Shown piece by piece: positions 18,009 to 25,274 of a stretch of DNA of 28,489 bases. Position 1 is the stretch's first letter. Each line of letters begins with the position of its first letter. The notes beneath the pieces are model-generated. The model had not been told where the DNA came from. It did not search any database and saw nothing but the letters and a program-made list of their open reading frames with translations. This DNA is from a virus. The stretch covers positions 64,001-92,489 of the IMG/VR virus record IMGVR_UViG_3300017971_000019; one strand, written 5' to 3'. Both the position numbers and the translations under genes were made by a program.

Positions 18009-19130
18009 CTAACGGCTGAGCTTGAGTACGGCCTTCTCCACGGCGCTGTAGCAGGCGTTGTACGTCGAGGAGAGACGGGCCACCCTGTCGGGGACACCGT
18101 CACAGTCGGCGTGAGCCAGCTTGAGCGTCTCGTAGATCTCTGGGATGGCAGTCTCGATCAGCTTCTCGTTCGAGACCTCCCAGACCGGAGCGCCACCGTT
18201 CCAGACCAGGTTGGCCCGGAAGGCGGCGAGGGACGGGAGGATCCATGCTTCGGAGATCTTCCCGCGAACCCTCTCACCGGAGAAGAACTGCTCGTACTTC
18301 CGGCGGAGGTTCATGTAGAAACCGGGCTTGCGGCCTGGGCTAAGGAACTCGGCCTCGATGCGGTCGCGCAGGAGGAGGATGTCCTTGGCCAAGGTGATGA
18401 GGACCGGGAGAGAGTCACCCGGCTGTGGGCTAGCCGCCTGGTCCGCGAAGAACCGCACGGCGTTGTTCTTCCGACCGTAGAGCGGGGTGGGGTGCTGGTG
18501 GCCGTGGTACTGCGTGCAGTCGAACACGGCGAGGTACTGGAGAATCACCCGCACGTCGATGGGCTTCTTCTCGTTCATCTTGTACGCCACCAGGCCGGCG
18601 TAGGGAGTGTCAGCGATCTCTGCCTTCAGAGCGTCGAAGCTCCCCTTGAGGTTCTCCAGGCTCTTGAGGTCCACCTGCTGACTCGTGTTGAGTCCGCCAG
18701 CGATCTCCACGATCTGGTCCTCATTCACGCCCGTCACCGCATGGATGAGGACGTAGGCCTTGCGGCTCAGGACTTCCTTCTCGAAGGAGAGGATGGCGTC
18801 GAGGGTGTGAGCCCCGTCGATCACGCCGTGGATCGAGGGGTTGGTGAGTTCGAGGATGACCTCCTTGCGACGGGAGTCGTACGACATCCCGAGTGCGGCG
18901 ATGGTGATCCCACGGTTGCGTTCGTGGAACTGCTCGGGGACCTCGTCCAAAGAGCCCACGATGTCCCGATAGACGGCTGTGTTGCGACTGATCTCGCGAG
19001 GGTTCACGTCACGCCAGTCCATCAATTCGCCTGGTACGGACGTGGCCTCTACGAAGAAGAACCCGTCCTTCTTCGAACCGGACGGGCTGGGGATGGCCCG
19101 GAATTGGGCCGAGGGGAAACGGAATTGCAT
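18009..19130 (-). CDS. AIPR/DGQHR-like protein, 373 aa
   Basis: Reads NRGITIAAL (72-80), then NPSIHGVIDGAHTLDAIL (97-114), and later VNEDQIVEIAGGLNTSQQVDLKSL. This order (a N-[NR]-G-I-T-I motif, a D-G-A-[HQ]-T motif, then a N-T-S-x-Q motif) is typical of the AIPR (abortive infection phage resistance) and DGQHR protein families, which share a ParB/Srx-related fold and occur in defence and DNA-modification loci. The remainder is helical. AAGGA lies before the ATG. It is flanked by hairpins on both sides, so it may be its own unit. In a phage it could act on DNA, block competing phages, or be a decoy; only family context is known. Confidence 0.72.
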   Translation of the reverse strand: MQFRFPSAQFRAIPSPSGSKKDGFFFVEATSVPGELMDWRDVNPREISRNTAVYRDIVGSLDEVPEQFHERNRGITIAALGMSYDSRRKEVILELTNPSIHGVIDGAHTLDAILSFEKEVLSRKAYVLIHAVTGVNEDQIVEIAGGLNTSQQVDLKSLENLKGSFDALKAEIADTPYAGLVAYKMNEKKPIDVRVILQYLAVFDCTQYHGHQHPTPLYGRKNNAVRFFADQAASPQPGDSLPVLITLAKDILLLRDRIEAEFLSPGRKPGFYMNLRRKYEQFFSGERVRGKISEAWILPSLAAFRANLVWNGGAPVWEVSNEKLIETAIPEIYETLKLAHADCDGVPDRVARLSSTYNACYSAVEKAVLKLSR

Positions 19131-19167
19131 ATACGTCCTTTCTGCCGCATGGAAGCGGCGGTTGAAA

Positions 19168-19195
19168 GGCGGGGGGGCCCAATGCCCCCCACGCC
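19168..19195 (-). terminator. Possible intrinsic terminator
   Basis: On the minus strand GGCG-T-GGGGGGC pairs with GCCCCCC-CGCC (11 pairs, one bulge, loop of five) and is followed by TTT. It comes directly after the stop of the gene at 19203. A second small hairpin, GCCGC/GCGGC (19144-19159), follows just before the ribosome binding site of the AIPR-like gene. Confidence 0.55.
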
Positions 19196-19202
19196 CGGTA
19201 CG

Positions 19203-19709
19203 TCAGTTGATCGACTTGCGAACGTTGTCGATGATCTCCATGCTGGACTTCTTGGGCGGATCGACGTTGAGTGAGGACCCGAGGGAGTAGATCGACTGCA
19301 CCATCATCTGGTGGACGAGAGGTTCACCGATCTGCTCCTTCGCCTGGTACTTGAGCATGGCGACCATGATGAGGAACAGCCCCACGCGGTCCATGATGGG
19401 GATCTCCTTCGCTGTCGCCGTCTCCTGGTTGGGGAGACTCTCGAAGATCCTGGCCATCGCCCCGTAGAAGACACCAGAGACCGGATCGGTCTCCTTCTTC
19501 GAGACCTCGTGAAGGGCCTCGATGGCCGTCTTCAGAGTCGGCTTCGGAGGGTTGATCATGGCCTGGAGCATCTCCTTGACCTTGGAGCCGTCTCCCCCGC
19601 AGCCCTCGCAGTTGGGATCACCGCAGCCTCCGATCTCCTCTGCGGCCTTGTCGAGTTGGTCTTCGAGGGAGGACATCCCTCCCTTCCCGTCGATGATGAG
19701 CACCTTCAT
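19203..19709 (-). CDS. Unknown phage protein, 168 aa
   Basis: Starts MKVLIIDGKGG with GAGAGGAGG upstream. Contains one Cys cluster (GGCGDPNCEGCGGDG, residues 27-41), which looks like a metal site, followed by helical stretches (TLKTAIEALHEVSKK, VGLFLIMVAMLKYQAKEQ). The hydrophobic segment could be a buried helix rather than a membrane one. Unknown family. Confidence 0.65.
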   Translation of the reverse strand: MKVLIIDGKGGMSSLEDQLDKAAEEIGGCGDPNCEGCGGDGSKVKEMLQAMINPPKPTLKTAIEALHEVSKKETDPVSGVFYGAMARIFESLPNQETATAKEIPIMDRVGLFLIMVAMLKYQAKEQIGEPLVHQMMVQSIYSLGSSLNVDPPKKSSMEIIDNVRKSIN

Positions 19710-19711
19710 GT

Positions 19712-20608
19712 CTACGCCTCCTCTCGAAGGTTGATCTTGCGCTTCGGCTTCTGCATGACGAGCGAGTCCAGAGTCTGGGCCACCCGCTTGAAGCCCTCGT
19801 GAACGTCCTGTCGGAGCGAGTCGCTCTTGCGGAGGTCATCCGGCTGGACACCCTCCGTGAGCTTCCGCATCCGCTCCACCTGTGACTGGAGTTCCTCGCT
19901 GGAGCCCACGTCGCGGAGCTTGAAGTTCGCCAGGAACTCGGTGATGTTCGACACCATGGAGTTGCGGAAGATCTTCGGCTTCCCGTCCTCGTCCGGCGTC
20001 AGGCGGTCCACCATGTGGTCCGCCAGGCCCTTGGCTTCCAGCGTGAGCATGTTCGTGATCTCGTGAACGGCCTCCTGGAGGGCCTCCTCCTGCTTCTCGC
20101 GCTCCCGCTCGAAGAACTGGACGCTGATCTTCTTGAGGCTGTCCGGCGTGCTCATTGTGAGCCACTTCCAGTCGATGCGGTAGAGAGCGTTGATCTGCTC
20201 TGCGGTCGGGTAGAGGCCGGGGTTGAATGCGGACCCGAGGCGGGCGCGGCTCTCCTCCTTCCGCTCGTCTGCCACGGCGGCGAAGGCCTCGACCAGGGGC
20301 CGGAAGTCCTCACGCGCCTTGAAGAGGAGAGCGTCGATCTCTTCGACGGCCTCCACCTTGACCATGTACATCCCGCCCTTCAGGAAGGACGGCACGGTCT
20401 TGGATCGCACCGCCAGCTTCAAGCTGGTGAGGAAGCGCCGGCACGCCTTGAGTTCGGGCGCGTCGTACAGGTCGATGCCGACGTGCAGCATGTCCCGGTC
20501 GATCTCGGTCTTGATCGCCTCGGTGGACGAGGACAGCTTCCGGCGGTTGCTCACCTGGCCCAGCGTGAGGGCCAGCACGACGGTGTTCTCCGACAGGTTC
20601 TGTGTCAT
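19712..20608 (-). CDS. Phage protein, possibly DUF3150-like, 298 aa
   Basis: ATG at 20608 overlaps the stop of the 49-aa gene (TAATG). Segments such as NRRKLSS, MLHVGIDLYDAPEL, LPSFLKGG-type (VPSFLKGGMYMV), LGSAFNPGLYPTAEQIN and IDWKWL are in the order I associate with DUF3150 phage proteins, which often sit next to AAA+ ATPases; similarity is by eye and moderate. The second half is helical. The C-terminus ends KPKRKINLREEA, the same tail seen at 3302 and close to that at 6872. It is placed in the same operon as the AAA+ protein. Function unknown. Confidence 0.6.
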   Translation of the reverse strand: MTQNLSENTVVLALTLGQVSNRRKLSSSTEAIKTEIDRDMLHVGIDLYDAPELKACRRFLTSLKLAVRSKTVPSFLKGGMYMVKVEAVEEIDALLFKAREDFRPLVEAFAAVADERKEESRARLGSAFNPGLYPTAEQINALYRIDWKWLTMSTPDSLKKISVQFFEREREKQEEALQEAVHEITNMLTLEAKGLADHMVDRLTPDEDGKPKIFRNSMVSNITEFLANFKLRDVGSSEELQSQVERMRKLTEGVQPDDLRKSDSLRQDVHEGFKRVAQTLDSLVMQKPKRKINLREEA

Positions 20609-20757
20609 TACTCCATCTCCTTCAACGCGGCCTGAAGCCGCTCCAGACGGGACTGCTCGGACTCCTGGCCCTCGGGGGCCACGTAGCCCTTGGCGATGCG
20701 ACGCTCGCACTTCTCGATGCGCTTCTTGATGATGTCTGCCGGGGTCTTCTTCTTCAT
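20608..20757 (-). CDS. Small helical basic protein, 49 aa
   Basis: ATG at 20757 follows GGAGAGA and the stop (TAA)G overlaps the next ATG. The sequence is almost all helix with Lys/Arg/Glu: MKKKTPADIIKKRIEKCERR, then YVAPEGQESEQSRLERLQAALKE. No known domain; the shared stop-start junctions support it. Confidence 0.6.
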   Translation of the reverse strand: MKKKTPADIIKKRIEKCERRIAKGYVAPEGQESEQSRLERLQAALKEME

Positions 20758-21018
20758 CTATCTCTCCGAAGGGGTTGGAACGTCGTTGGACTTGAGCCAC
20801 GCCACCTCTGCGGCGAGGGCTTCCTTGCGAGTGGTGAACGGACCAAGAAGGGGACCTTTGACCGGAGACAGGTCTGCGGCCCACTCCCCATCCGGTGCCG
20901 GCTCGACGTGCGAGGCGCGGCGGACTGTCACTGTCCCGAGGGGCTTGACGAGAGCGACGAGGTCATCGTCGTAGATGAGTCTGAGGTCTCCGCTCTCGTT
21001 GAAGATGATGGTGCTCAC
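20758..21018 (-). CDS. Conserved-looking phage protein, 86 aa
   Basis: Start GTG overlaps the stop of the DUF2997-like gene (GTGA). Reads STIIFNESGDLRLIYDDDL, TVTVRRASHVEP, GEWAADLSPV, LLGPFTTRKEALAAEVAWL. The pattern of a GEW.ADL segment followed by LGPF.TR.EAL is familiar from small phage proteins. Mixed beta/alpha, no catalytic motif. Confidence 0.68.
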   Translation of the reverse strand: MSTIIFNESGDLRLIYDDDLVALVKPLGTVTVRRASHVEPAPDGEWAADLSPVKGPLLGPFTTRKEALAAEVAWLKSNDVPTPSER

Positions 21019-21197
21019 TGGGTCACCAATGCCTTCCTGGCGGTGCCCTTCATCTCGGGCTTGTCCTCCCGCTTGAACGTCTTCCCGATGGCTTCCTCGA
21101 TGGCGCGGGTGGCGTCGAGGCACTCTCTCCCGGAGAACCCGGAGGCCTCGACCTTGGTCTGTCCCTGGCCGTCTACGATGATCGTGATCTTCTTCAC
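21015..21197 (-). CDS. DUF2997-like protein, 60 aa
   Basis: Start GTG at 21197 with GGAGGAAGAA before it, overlapping the stop of the gene before (GTGA). Reads KKITIIVDGQGQTKVEASGFSGRECLDATRAIEEAIGKT, the beta-beta-beta-alpha layout of DUF2997: a KI.I.VD.G...VE..GF.G..CLD.T..IE..LG pattern. DUF2997 genes often accompany DUF1257 genes and AAA+ ATPases, as here. Role unknown. Confidence 0.72.
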   Translation of the reverse strand: MKKITIIVDGQGQTKVEASGFSGRECLDATRAIEEAIGKTFKREDKPEMKGTARKALVTQ

Positions 21198-21541
21198 TTC
21201 TTCCTCCACTTGAGGGCTGGGTACATCCCCTCCTCCTTCTTGATCTGCCCCTTGAGCCACTTGTACCTGGCCCCACGGCTCCCGGTCCACTCGGGCCAGA
21301 TGTAGTCGTCCGCGAGGGTGTACCCTGGCCCCTTCCTGCGCCGGCCCTCGTCCCGAAGGAGCTTCCTGATTCTGTCTGTCATGTTCCGCGAGGCGTAGGG
21401 GATCTCGATGTGCCCGTAGTAGCTGCCGCCCCTGTCTCCGTCTATGTCGTCTAGGGCTGAGCAGAGCCCTCCCACGTAGCCCCGACTGACTGCCTCGGCT
21501 AGGAACTCCAGCACCTCCAGCTTGGTTGCGTACTTGCTCAT
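21194..21541 (-). CDS. Unknown phage protein, 115 aa
   Basis: ATG overlaps the TGA of the gene before (ATGA). Helical start (MSKYATKLEVLEFLAEAVSR), then GGSYYGHIEIPYASR and a basic C-terminus (GARYKWLKGQIKKEEG). No family recognised. Confidence 0.65.
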   Translation of the reverse strand: MSKYATKLEVLEFLAEAVSRGYVGGLCSALDDIDGDRGGSYYGHIEIPYASRNMTDRIRKLLRDEGRRRKGPGYTLADDYIWPEWTGSRGARYKWLKGQIKKEEGMYPALKWRKK

Positions 21542-21702
21542 GACTCTCTCTCCCTCCGAAGCTCCTCCTTCAGGAACTCGATGGTTGACTCGATCAGTAA
21601 GTGGTCCTTCCTCTCCTGCTCGGTCTGTTCTGGGTTCGTGGCCAAGCTCTTCAGTTCGGCGCGAACATGGTTGCTCGTGATCTTCCTGGGCTCGCTGCTC
21701 AT
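21538..21702 (-). CDS. Small helical protein, 54 aa
   Basis: ATG at 21702 overlaps the stop of the membrane-protein gene (ATGA) and follows AGGAGG; its TGA overlaps the next ATG. Sequence is helical and charged (MSSEPRKITSNHVRAELKSL, EQERKDHLLIESTIEFLKEELRRE). It is tightly coupled to both neighbours. Unknown. Confidence 0.6.
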   Translation of the reverse strand: MSSEPRKITSNHVRAELKSLATNPEQTEQERKDHLLIESTIEFLKEELRRERES

Positions 21703-21899
21703 CCCCTTAGCCTCCTGAAGAGCCAGCCGAGACAGACGACCGGCCAGAAGAGAGACAGGATGATCAGGATGACGTGCCCCGCCGTGTTACTGACCTCGGG
21801 GGCCTTCGACGGAGGGGACGTGCTCTCCAGCGTCCAGGCCATTGCGATCACGCCGGCCAGGTACGCCACGACTTCGATGCCTACCAGTGTCTCGATCAT
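21699..21899 (-). CDS. Small membrane protein with two helices, 66 aa
   Basis: Residues 4-23 (TLVGIEVVAYLAGVIAMAW) and 43-61 (VILIILSLFWPVVCLGWLF) are hydrophobic and can each cross the membrane, leaving RRLRG in the cytoplasm. Both ends overlap neighbours (ATGA). Holin-like topology, but a role in lysis is not indicated by position. Confidence 0.68.
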   Translation of the reverse strand: MIETLVGIEVVAYLAGVIAMAWTLESTSPPSKAPEVSNTAGHVILIILSLFWPVVCLGWLFRRLRG

Positions 21900-22279
21900 C
21901 GGACCATCACCTCCAGTTCCACCTGGTTGTCCTTGCGAGGAACCTCGCGGACGTTGTAGCCACGAATGCGAGCCATCCGCTTCGCAGCCTCGACAGCGTA
22001 CGCCTGGGAGAACTTCCCTCCGTTATGCCCGATGAAGGGGGTGAGTCCACCCGAGGCCCAGGCGTCGAAGTTCAGCGAGTACGTGCCGTCCTTCTGCTTG
22101 ATCAGGCCCACCGAGTATCTCGCGCCAGGGAACTCGATCATTGCGTCGCACGAGGACTTCCCTTCGTACCAGGTGTACTTCTTCACGTTCTCGTGCAGGA
22201 CGCCACCCAGCCGCTTCGCCGCGTTCTTCGCGTCACGAAGACTCTTGATCACTACCTTCGCCGTCGCGATGTGGCTCAC
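21896..22279 (-). CDS. DUF1257/Ycf35-like protein, 127 aa
   Basis: GTG at 22279 follows GGGAGG. Starts MSHIATAKVVIKSLRDAKNAAKRLG, the MSH start and helix of DUF1257 (Ycf35 of chloroplasts and cyanobacteria), followed by DAMIEFPG, YSVGLIKQKDGTYSLNFDAWAS and FSQAYAVEAAKRMAR. These strands and the central D-x-W fit the family. Its biological function is unknown anywhere. Here it is next to the AAA+ gene and near DUF2997, which matches how the family tends to occur. Confidence 0.75.
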   Translation of the reverse strand: MSHIATAKVVIKSLRDAKNAAKRLGGVLHENVKKYTWYEGKSSCDAMIEFPGARYSVGLIKQKDGTYSLNFDAWASGGLTPFIGHNGGKFSQAYAVEAAKRMARIRGYNVREVPRKDNQVELEVMVR

Positions 22280-22521
22280 GCGGCACCTCCCTTGTCCCAG
22301 AAATACGGATTGTCATCGAGCATGAGGCGACGCCTCGAACGTCTGATACACCTACGGACAGCCGCCTCATCCACGTCTGTACACGGTCTGTAGACCTGTG
22401 GACTCTCCTCTGTCTCACGTAGTCCAACTTCGACCCCCTCCCAGAATGCGTCGTACCAGCCCCCCAGGACCCCTGAGATCAGCTTCAGGAGCCCCAGGGC
22501 TACGACCAGCCTCCAGAACAT
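22276..22521 (-). CDS. Small N-terminally membrane-anchored protein, 81 aa
   Basis: Begins MFWRLVVALGLLKLISGVLGGW, one membrane helix, followed by a soluble, Arg-rich part (AAVRRCIRRSRRRLM) and NPYFWDKG. Its start follows the TAG of the AAA+ gene directly. Both ends share bases with neighbours. Unknown. Confidence 0.62.
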   Translation of the reverse strand: MFWRLVVALGLLKLISGVLGGWYDAFWEGVEVGLRETEESPQVYRPCTDVDEAAVRRCIRRSRRRLMLDDNPYFWDKGGAA

Positions 22522-24105
22522 CTAGTTCGCTCCCTTCAGAGCAAGCTTGCGACCGCTGGACTTCTTGGGCTTGAAGTCGCAGGCCTTGCTCATCTCGTAG
22601 GTGCCGGGGTAGGAGGCGGAGAGGAACGTGCCGTCTGCCTGCTTCCGAAGGGACCGAACGGAGTCCGGTGCGCTCTTCGTGACAGGGACGATGTAGCTCT
22701 CGCCCACTTCCTTCACCGGCTTGTTGAGCTTGTATGCGATCTCGCACGCGTTGCGGATCTCGGCTCCCGTCCACCCGGTGTCATCCGGGAGGGGAGAGTC
22801 GAGGGGATGCCCGTACTTCTTCAGGTACACGGGCCACAGGCTGGAACGCTCCTCGTCAGTGAGGAGGTCGAAGTACCAGATCTGGAGCTTGAAGCGACGA
22901 AGAAGCTCAGGAGGAAGCACGTCGAGCTTGTTGCAAGTGGCCAGGACGAGGACGTTCTTGCCACCGATGCTCTTGATGGTGCGGAAGGCCTCGCGGAATG
23001 CCTGCTCGGACTCCCCGACGTGCTTGCCCTTCATGGACCCGGTGTCCATCACGATGGTAGGCACGTTGTGGTGCGCTCCGATGGACTCGGTGAGCACCGT
23101 CTTGCCGGACCCTCGGATGCCCACCAGGATGGCTCCGTTCCACTCGTTGCCTTCCATGTTGGTGAGGAACTGCTCGTGGAGATCCTGGGTGACTCCGGTG
23201 TTGTCCCCCGCACCGCCACCGGAGCCGAGTCCTGCGAGAGCCTTGTCGATCTCATCGATGCGAACGACAAGCTCCGGGGGTTCTGGCCCAGCCCAGAGAT
23301 CGTTGAGCATCCCGGTGACCTGGTCGAGGCCACGGAGATCCTTGAGGTCCGGGCCGTCGAGGGTCATGGTGAGACCCTTGACCTTGCTCACCGCCTTCTG
23401 CTTGAGGTCCCAGGCGTGCGCGAGGTCGATCTCGCCGGCATCCGGGTTGAGCGCAAGGGACATGGCGAGCACCTGTTCCGCCTCGAAAGCGGAGAGCCCA
23501 CGCACGCTGCGCGTGACCTTCTTCAGGTACTCGTCATCGGGCTTCGACAGGTCAGCCGAGTCATGTAGCTCACGAACGATGGTGGCGTAGCCCTCGTGCT
23601 CCGGGAGGGGATCGTCCAGCAGGATCACATCGTGGACGATCTCATCCGGGAAGGTGAAGTCAGGAGAGAGCATGATGAGCATATTCCCCTGCGCCTTGAA
23701 CGTGTCCCTGGTATTGAGCACCAACTGGACGAGTTCGTTCTGGACCTGAGAGTCATGCAGGAAGCGGTTGAAGCTGTGAGCGATGAGCACAACCTCCTTC
23801 TCTGCCTGGCCCTCGACCTGGCCCAGCTTCGATGCCGTGCGGATGGCGGCGACGGGATCGGACGTGGCTGTCTTGATCTCGTCGGCGTCCATGTCCAGCG
23901 AGTCCGCCAGTTCCTGGAGCACGACCTCGGCGGTCTTGTTGAGGGCCATGTAGCCGTTGCCCCGGTCCCAGGAAACGACCGGGAGGCCACCGTTGAGGCT
24001 CTCCGCGATGGTCTGCGCGAGGGCCGGCTGGTCCGGCGTAGTGACCGCGATCAGCGGCGTGGAGACGCGCTTCGCAGCCTTCAAGGAATCAATCAGGGAC
24101 TTCAT
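22522..24105 (-). CDS. Ycf46-like AAA+ ATPase with permuted motif order, 527 aa
   Basis: AGGAGGACAG precedes the ATG. Residues 1-200 are a Ycf46-type N-domain (TPLIAVTTPDQ, VVSWDRGNGY, VLIAHSFNRFL, MLIMLSPDF, HDVILLDDPLP), normally an ATP-fold half. The catalytic part has VRIDEIDKALAG (282-292) followed by TQDLHEQFLTNMEGNEWNGAILVGIRGSGKT (Walker A GIRGSGKT at 329-336), then VGESEQAFREAF, VLATCN (387-392, sensor 1) and LPPELLRRF (397-405). In ordinary AAA+ proteins the DEID Walker B follows Walker A; here it lies before it, so the domain looks circularly permuted. It should still bind ATP. Role: remodelling of an unknown partner, possibly with DUF1257/DUF2997. Confidence 0.82.
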   Translation of the reverse strand: MKSLIDSLKAAKRVSTPLIAVTTPDQPALAQTIAESLNGGLPVVSWDRGNGYMALNKTAEVVLQELADSLDMDADEIKTATSDPVAAIRTASKLGQVEGQAEKEVVLIAHSFNRFLHDSQVQNELVQLVLNTRDTFKAQGNMLIMLSPDFTFPDEIVHDVILLDDPLPEHEGYATIVRELHDSADLSKPDDEYLKKVTRSVRGLSAFEAEQVLAMSLALNPDAGEIDLAHAWDLKQKAVSKVKGLTMTLDGPDLKDLRGLDQVTGMLNDLWAGPEPPELVVRIDEIDKALAGLGSGGGAGDNTGVTQDLHEQFLTNMEGNEWNGAILVGIRGSGKTVLTESIGAHHNVPTIVMDTGSMKGKHVGESEQAFREAFRTIKSIGGKNVLVLATCNKLDVLPPELLRRFKLQIWYFDLLTDEERSSLWPVYLKKYGHPLDSPLPDDTGWTGAEIRNACEIAYKLNKPVKEVGESYIVPVTKSAPDSVRSLRKQADGTFLSASYPGTYEMSKACDFKPKKSSGRKLALKGAN

Positions 24106-24114
24106 CTGTCCTCC

Positions 24115-24504
24115 TTACTCCTGGCCGTAGACGATGCGGTTCACGCACTCGTTCGCCTCGACCTCTGTCCAGCAACCAGGCCTGCCGTACTTCTCCTTGC
24201 AGCCGCCAAGGTGGCAGACCTCGTGGCCGGCGAGTTCGTTCAGGTAGCTGAACGACCCATCGTGGATCGTCTGCCTGTGTGCGTTCACAACGTTCCCACC
24301 AGGCGTAGCCCATGCGGCCATCCAGCCGCCGTTCGGATTCTCGTGGAACTCCACGTAGCAGGGGCCATGCTCCAGCACGCCGCAGTAGTGCTCGACCTTG
24401 GCGATGAAGAACGCTTCCTGCTCGTTCACGGGATCGGGGGATGAGAACTCGGCGTGGCCGCACCCAATCCCCCAGAGTGCGAGCGCCGCGATCAGGATCC
24501 GCAT
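24115..24504 (-). CDS. HExxH-motif lipoprotein, 129 aa
   Basis: ATG at 24504 overlaps the stop of the Rap1a/Tai-like gene (TGATG). N-terminus MRILIAALALWGIGC is a lipoprotein signal, Cys 15 after a GIG lipobox. The domain has LAGHEVCHLGGC (H94, E95, H98), the zinc-binding HExxH of metallopeptidases, followed by WTEVEANEC with candidate third ligands E115/E117. Additional Cys pairs (C41, C49, C102, C111) probably make disulphides. It is likely membrane-anchored and facing the periplasm. Substrate unknown; it could modify host envelope proteins. Confidence 0.72.
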   Translation of the reverse strand: MRILIAALALWGIGCGHAEFSSPDPVNEQEAFFIAKVEHYCGVLEHGPCYVEFHENPNGGWMAAWATPGGNVVNAHRQTIHDGSFSYLNELAGHEVCHLGGCKEKYGRPGCWTEVEANECVNRIVYGQE

Positions 24505-24893
24505 CAGTGAAACTCCGTTGGGGACACAGACTCGCCACCCTCGCAGGGGAAGTGGCGGATCAGCATGGCCGAGGTGATGAGGCGGACGGCCCCAGGCTTG
24601 TTCCACATCTCTGGGAACTCGTTCGCTATGTTGATCCACATCCGGGCGAGTTGCCCGTTGGTCTCGCTGGTCAGACCCTGGTAGCACTTCATGGTCACGA
24701 ACATCCCGTCATCGACTCCACGGATGTAGCCGAGGGCGTAGCCGTAGTGGATAGCCTCCCATCCACTCGGCCCATCCTGCTCCAGGGCGCGGATCATGCC
24801 CTGGACGCTGTTCATCGGCATGGGCGGGGGCTCACCGGCGGTTGCGATTGCTCCCGCCAGGCAGAGAGTCACGGCGATCAATGCTTTCTTCAT
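24504..24893 (-). CDS. Exported Rap1a/Tai-like protein, 129 aa
   Basis: MKKALIAVTLCLAGAIATA is a signal peptide with cleavage before GEPPP. The mature part (GYALGYIRGVDDGMFVTMKCYQG, LARMWINIANEFPEMW, LITSAMLIRHFPC) matches the pattern of the Rap1a/Tai immunity-type family: G...Y..G...G, C...G.T..Q, .Y...PE, then A L...FPC. Family members sit in the periplasm and bind partner effectors. It shares junctions with its neighbours and lies beside the HExxH lipoprotein, so the pair may act together in the envelope. Confidence 0.68.
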   Translation of the reverse strand: MKKALIAVTLCLAGAIATAGEPPPMPMNSVQGMIRALEQDGPSGWEAIHYGYALGYIRGVDDGMFVTMKCYQGLTSETNGQLARMWINIANEFPEMWNKPGAVRLITSAMLIRHFPCEGGESVSPTEFH

Positions 24894-25058
24894 CTACTCG
24901 TCTCCTTCTTCGTTGTACTGGTTGAGGCACTTCTTGTTGCAGACCCAGGCCTCGTAGGGCTCCCCCTTGGTAGCGACGAGGAAGCCTAGATAGATTGCGC
25001 TCCTGGAGTTGGTGCGGATCGTCTTGCGGCAGTGGTAGCAGGCCCGCTTAGAAGTCAA
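24894..25058 (-). CDS. Small zinc-type protein, TTG start, 54 aa
   Basis: Reads ACYHCRKTIRTNSRSAIYLG, WVCNKKCLNQYN: two CxxC-type pairs, a small zinc ribbon. TTG at 25058 is six bases after AGGAGG; a GTG at 25064 is too near that site. The stop overlaps the start of the next gene (TAGATG). Confidence 0.55.
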   Translation of the reverse strand: MTSKRACYHCRKTIRTNSRSAIYLGFLVATKGEPYEAWVCNKKCLNQYNEEGDE

Positions 25059-25239
25059 CGTCACCCTCCTGCATCGGGTAGAACTCGACGCTCTCAAACT
25101 CTGGGCGTGGGGGAGTGAAGAGGTCCCGTAGGATCCGCTCCTGGAGCGCGTCCTCGTGGAGATCGTCAATGATCTCCCGAAGCGCGGCCTGATCGGTGAG
25201 ACTCTTCGAGTGCTTGAGGTCCATGAGGTACTGGTTCAT
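25048..25239 (-). CDS. Unknown acidic helical protein, 63 aa
   Basis: ATG with GGAGGG upstream. Reads MNQYLMDLKHSKSLTDQAALREIIDDLHEDALQ, all helical, then PRPEFESVEFYPMQEGDVDF. Unknown. Confidence 0.6.
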   Translation of the reverse strand: MNQYLMDLKHSKSLTDQAALREIIDDLHEDALQERILRDLFTPPRPEFESVEFYPMQEGDVDF

Positions 25240-25274
25240 ATCAACCCTCCACTAGAGAGACGCGCCAGCCGTTG

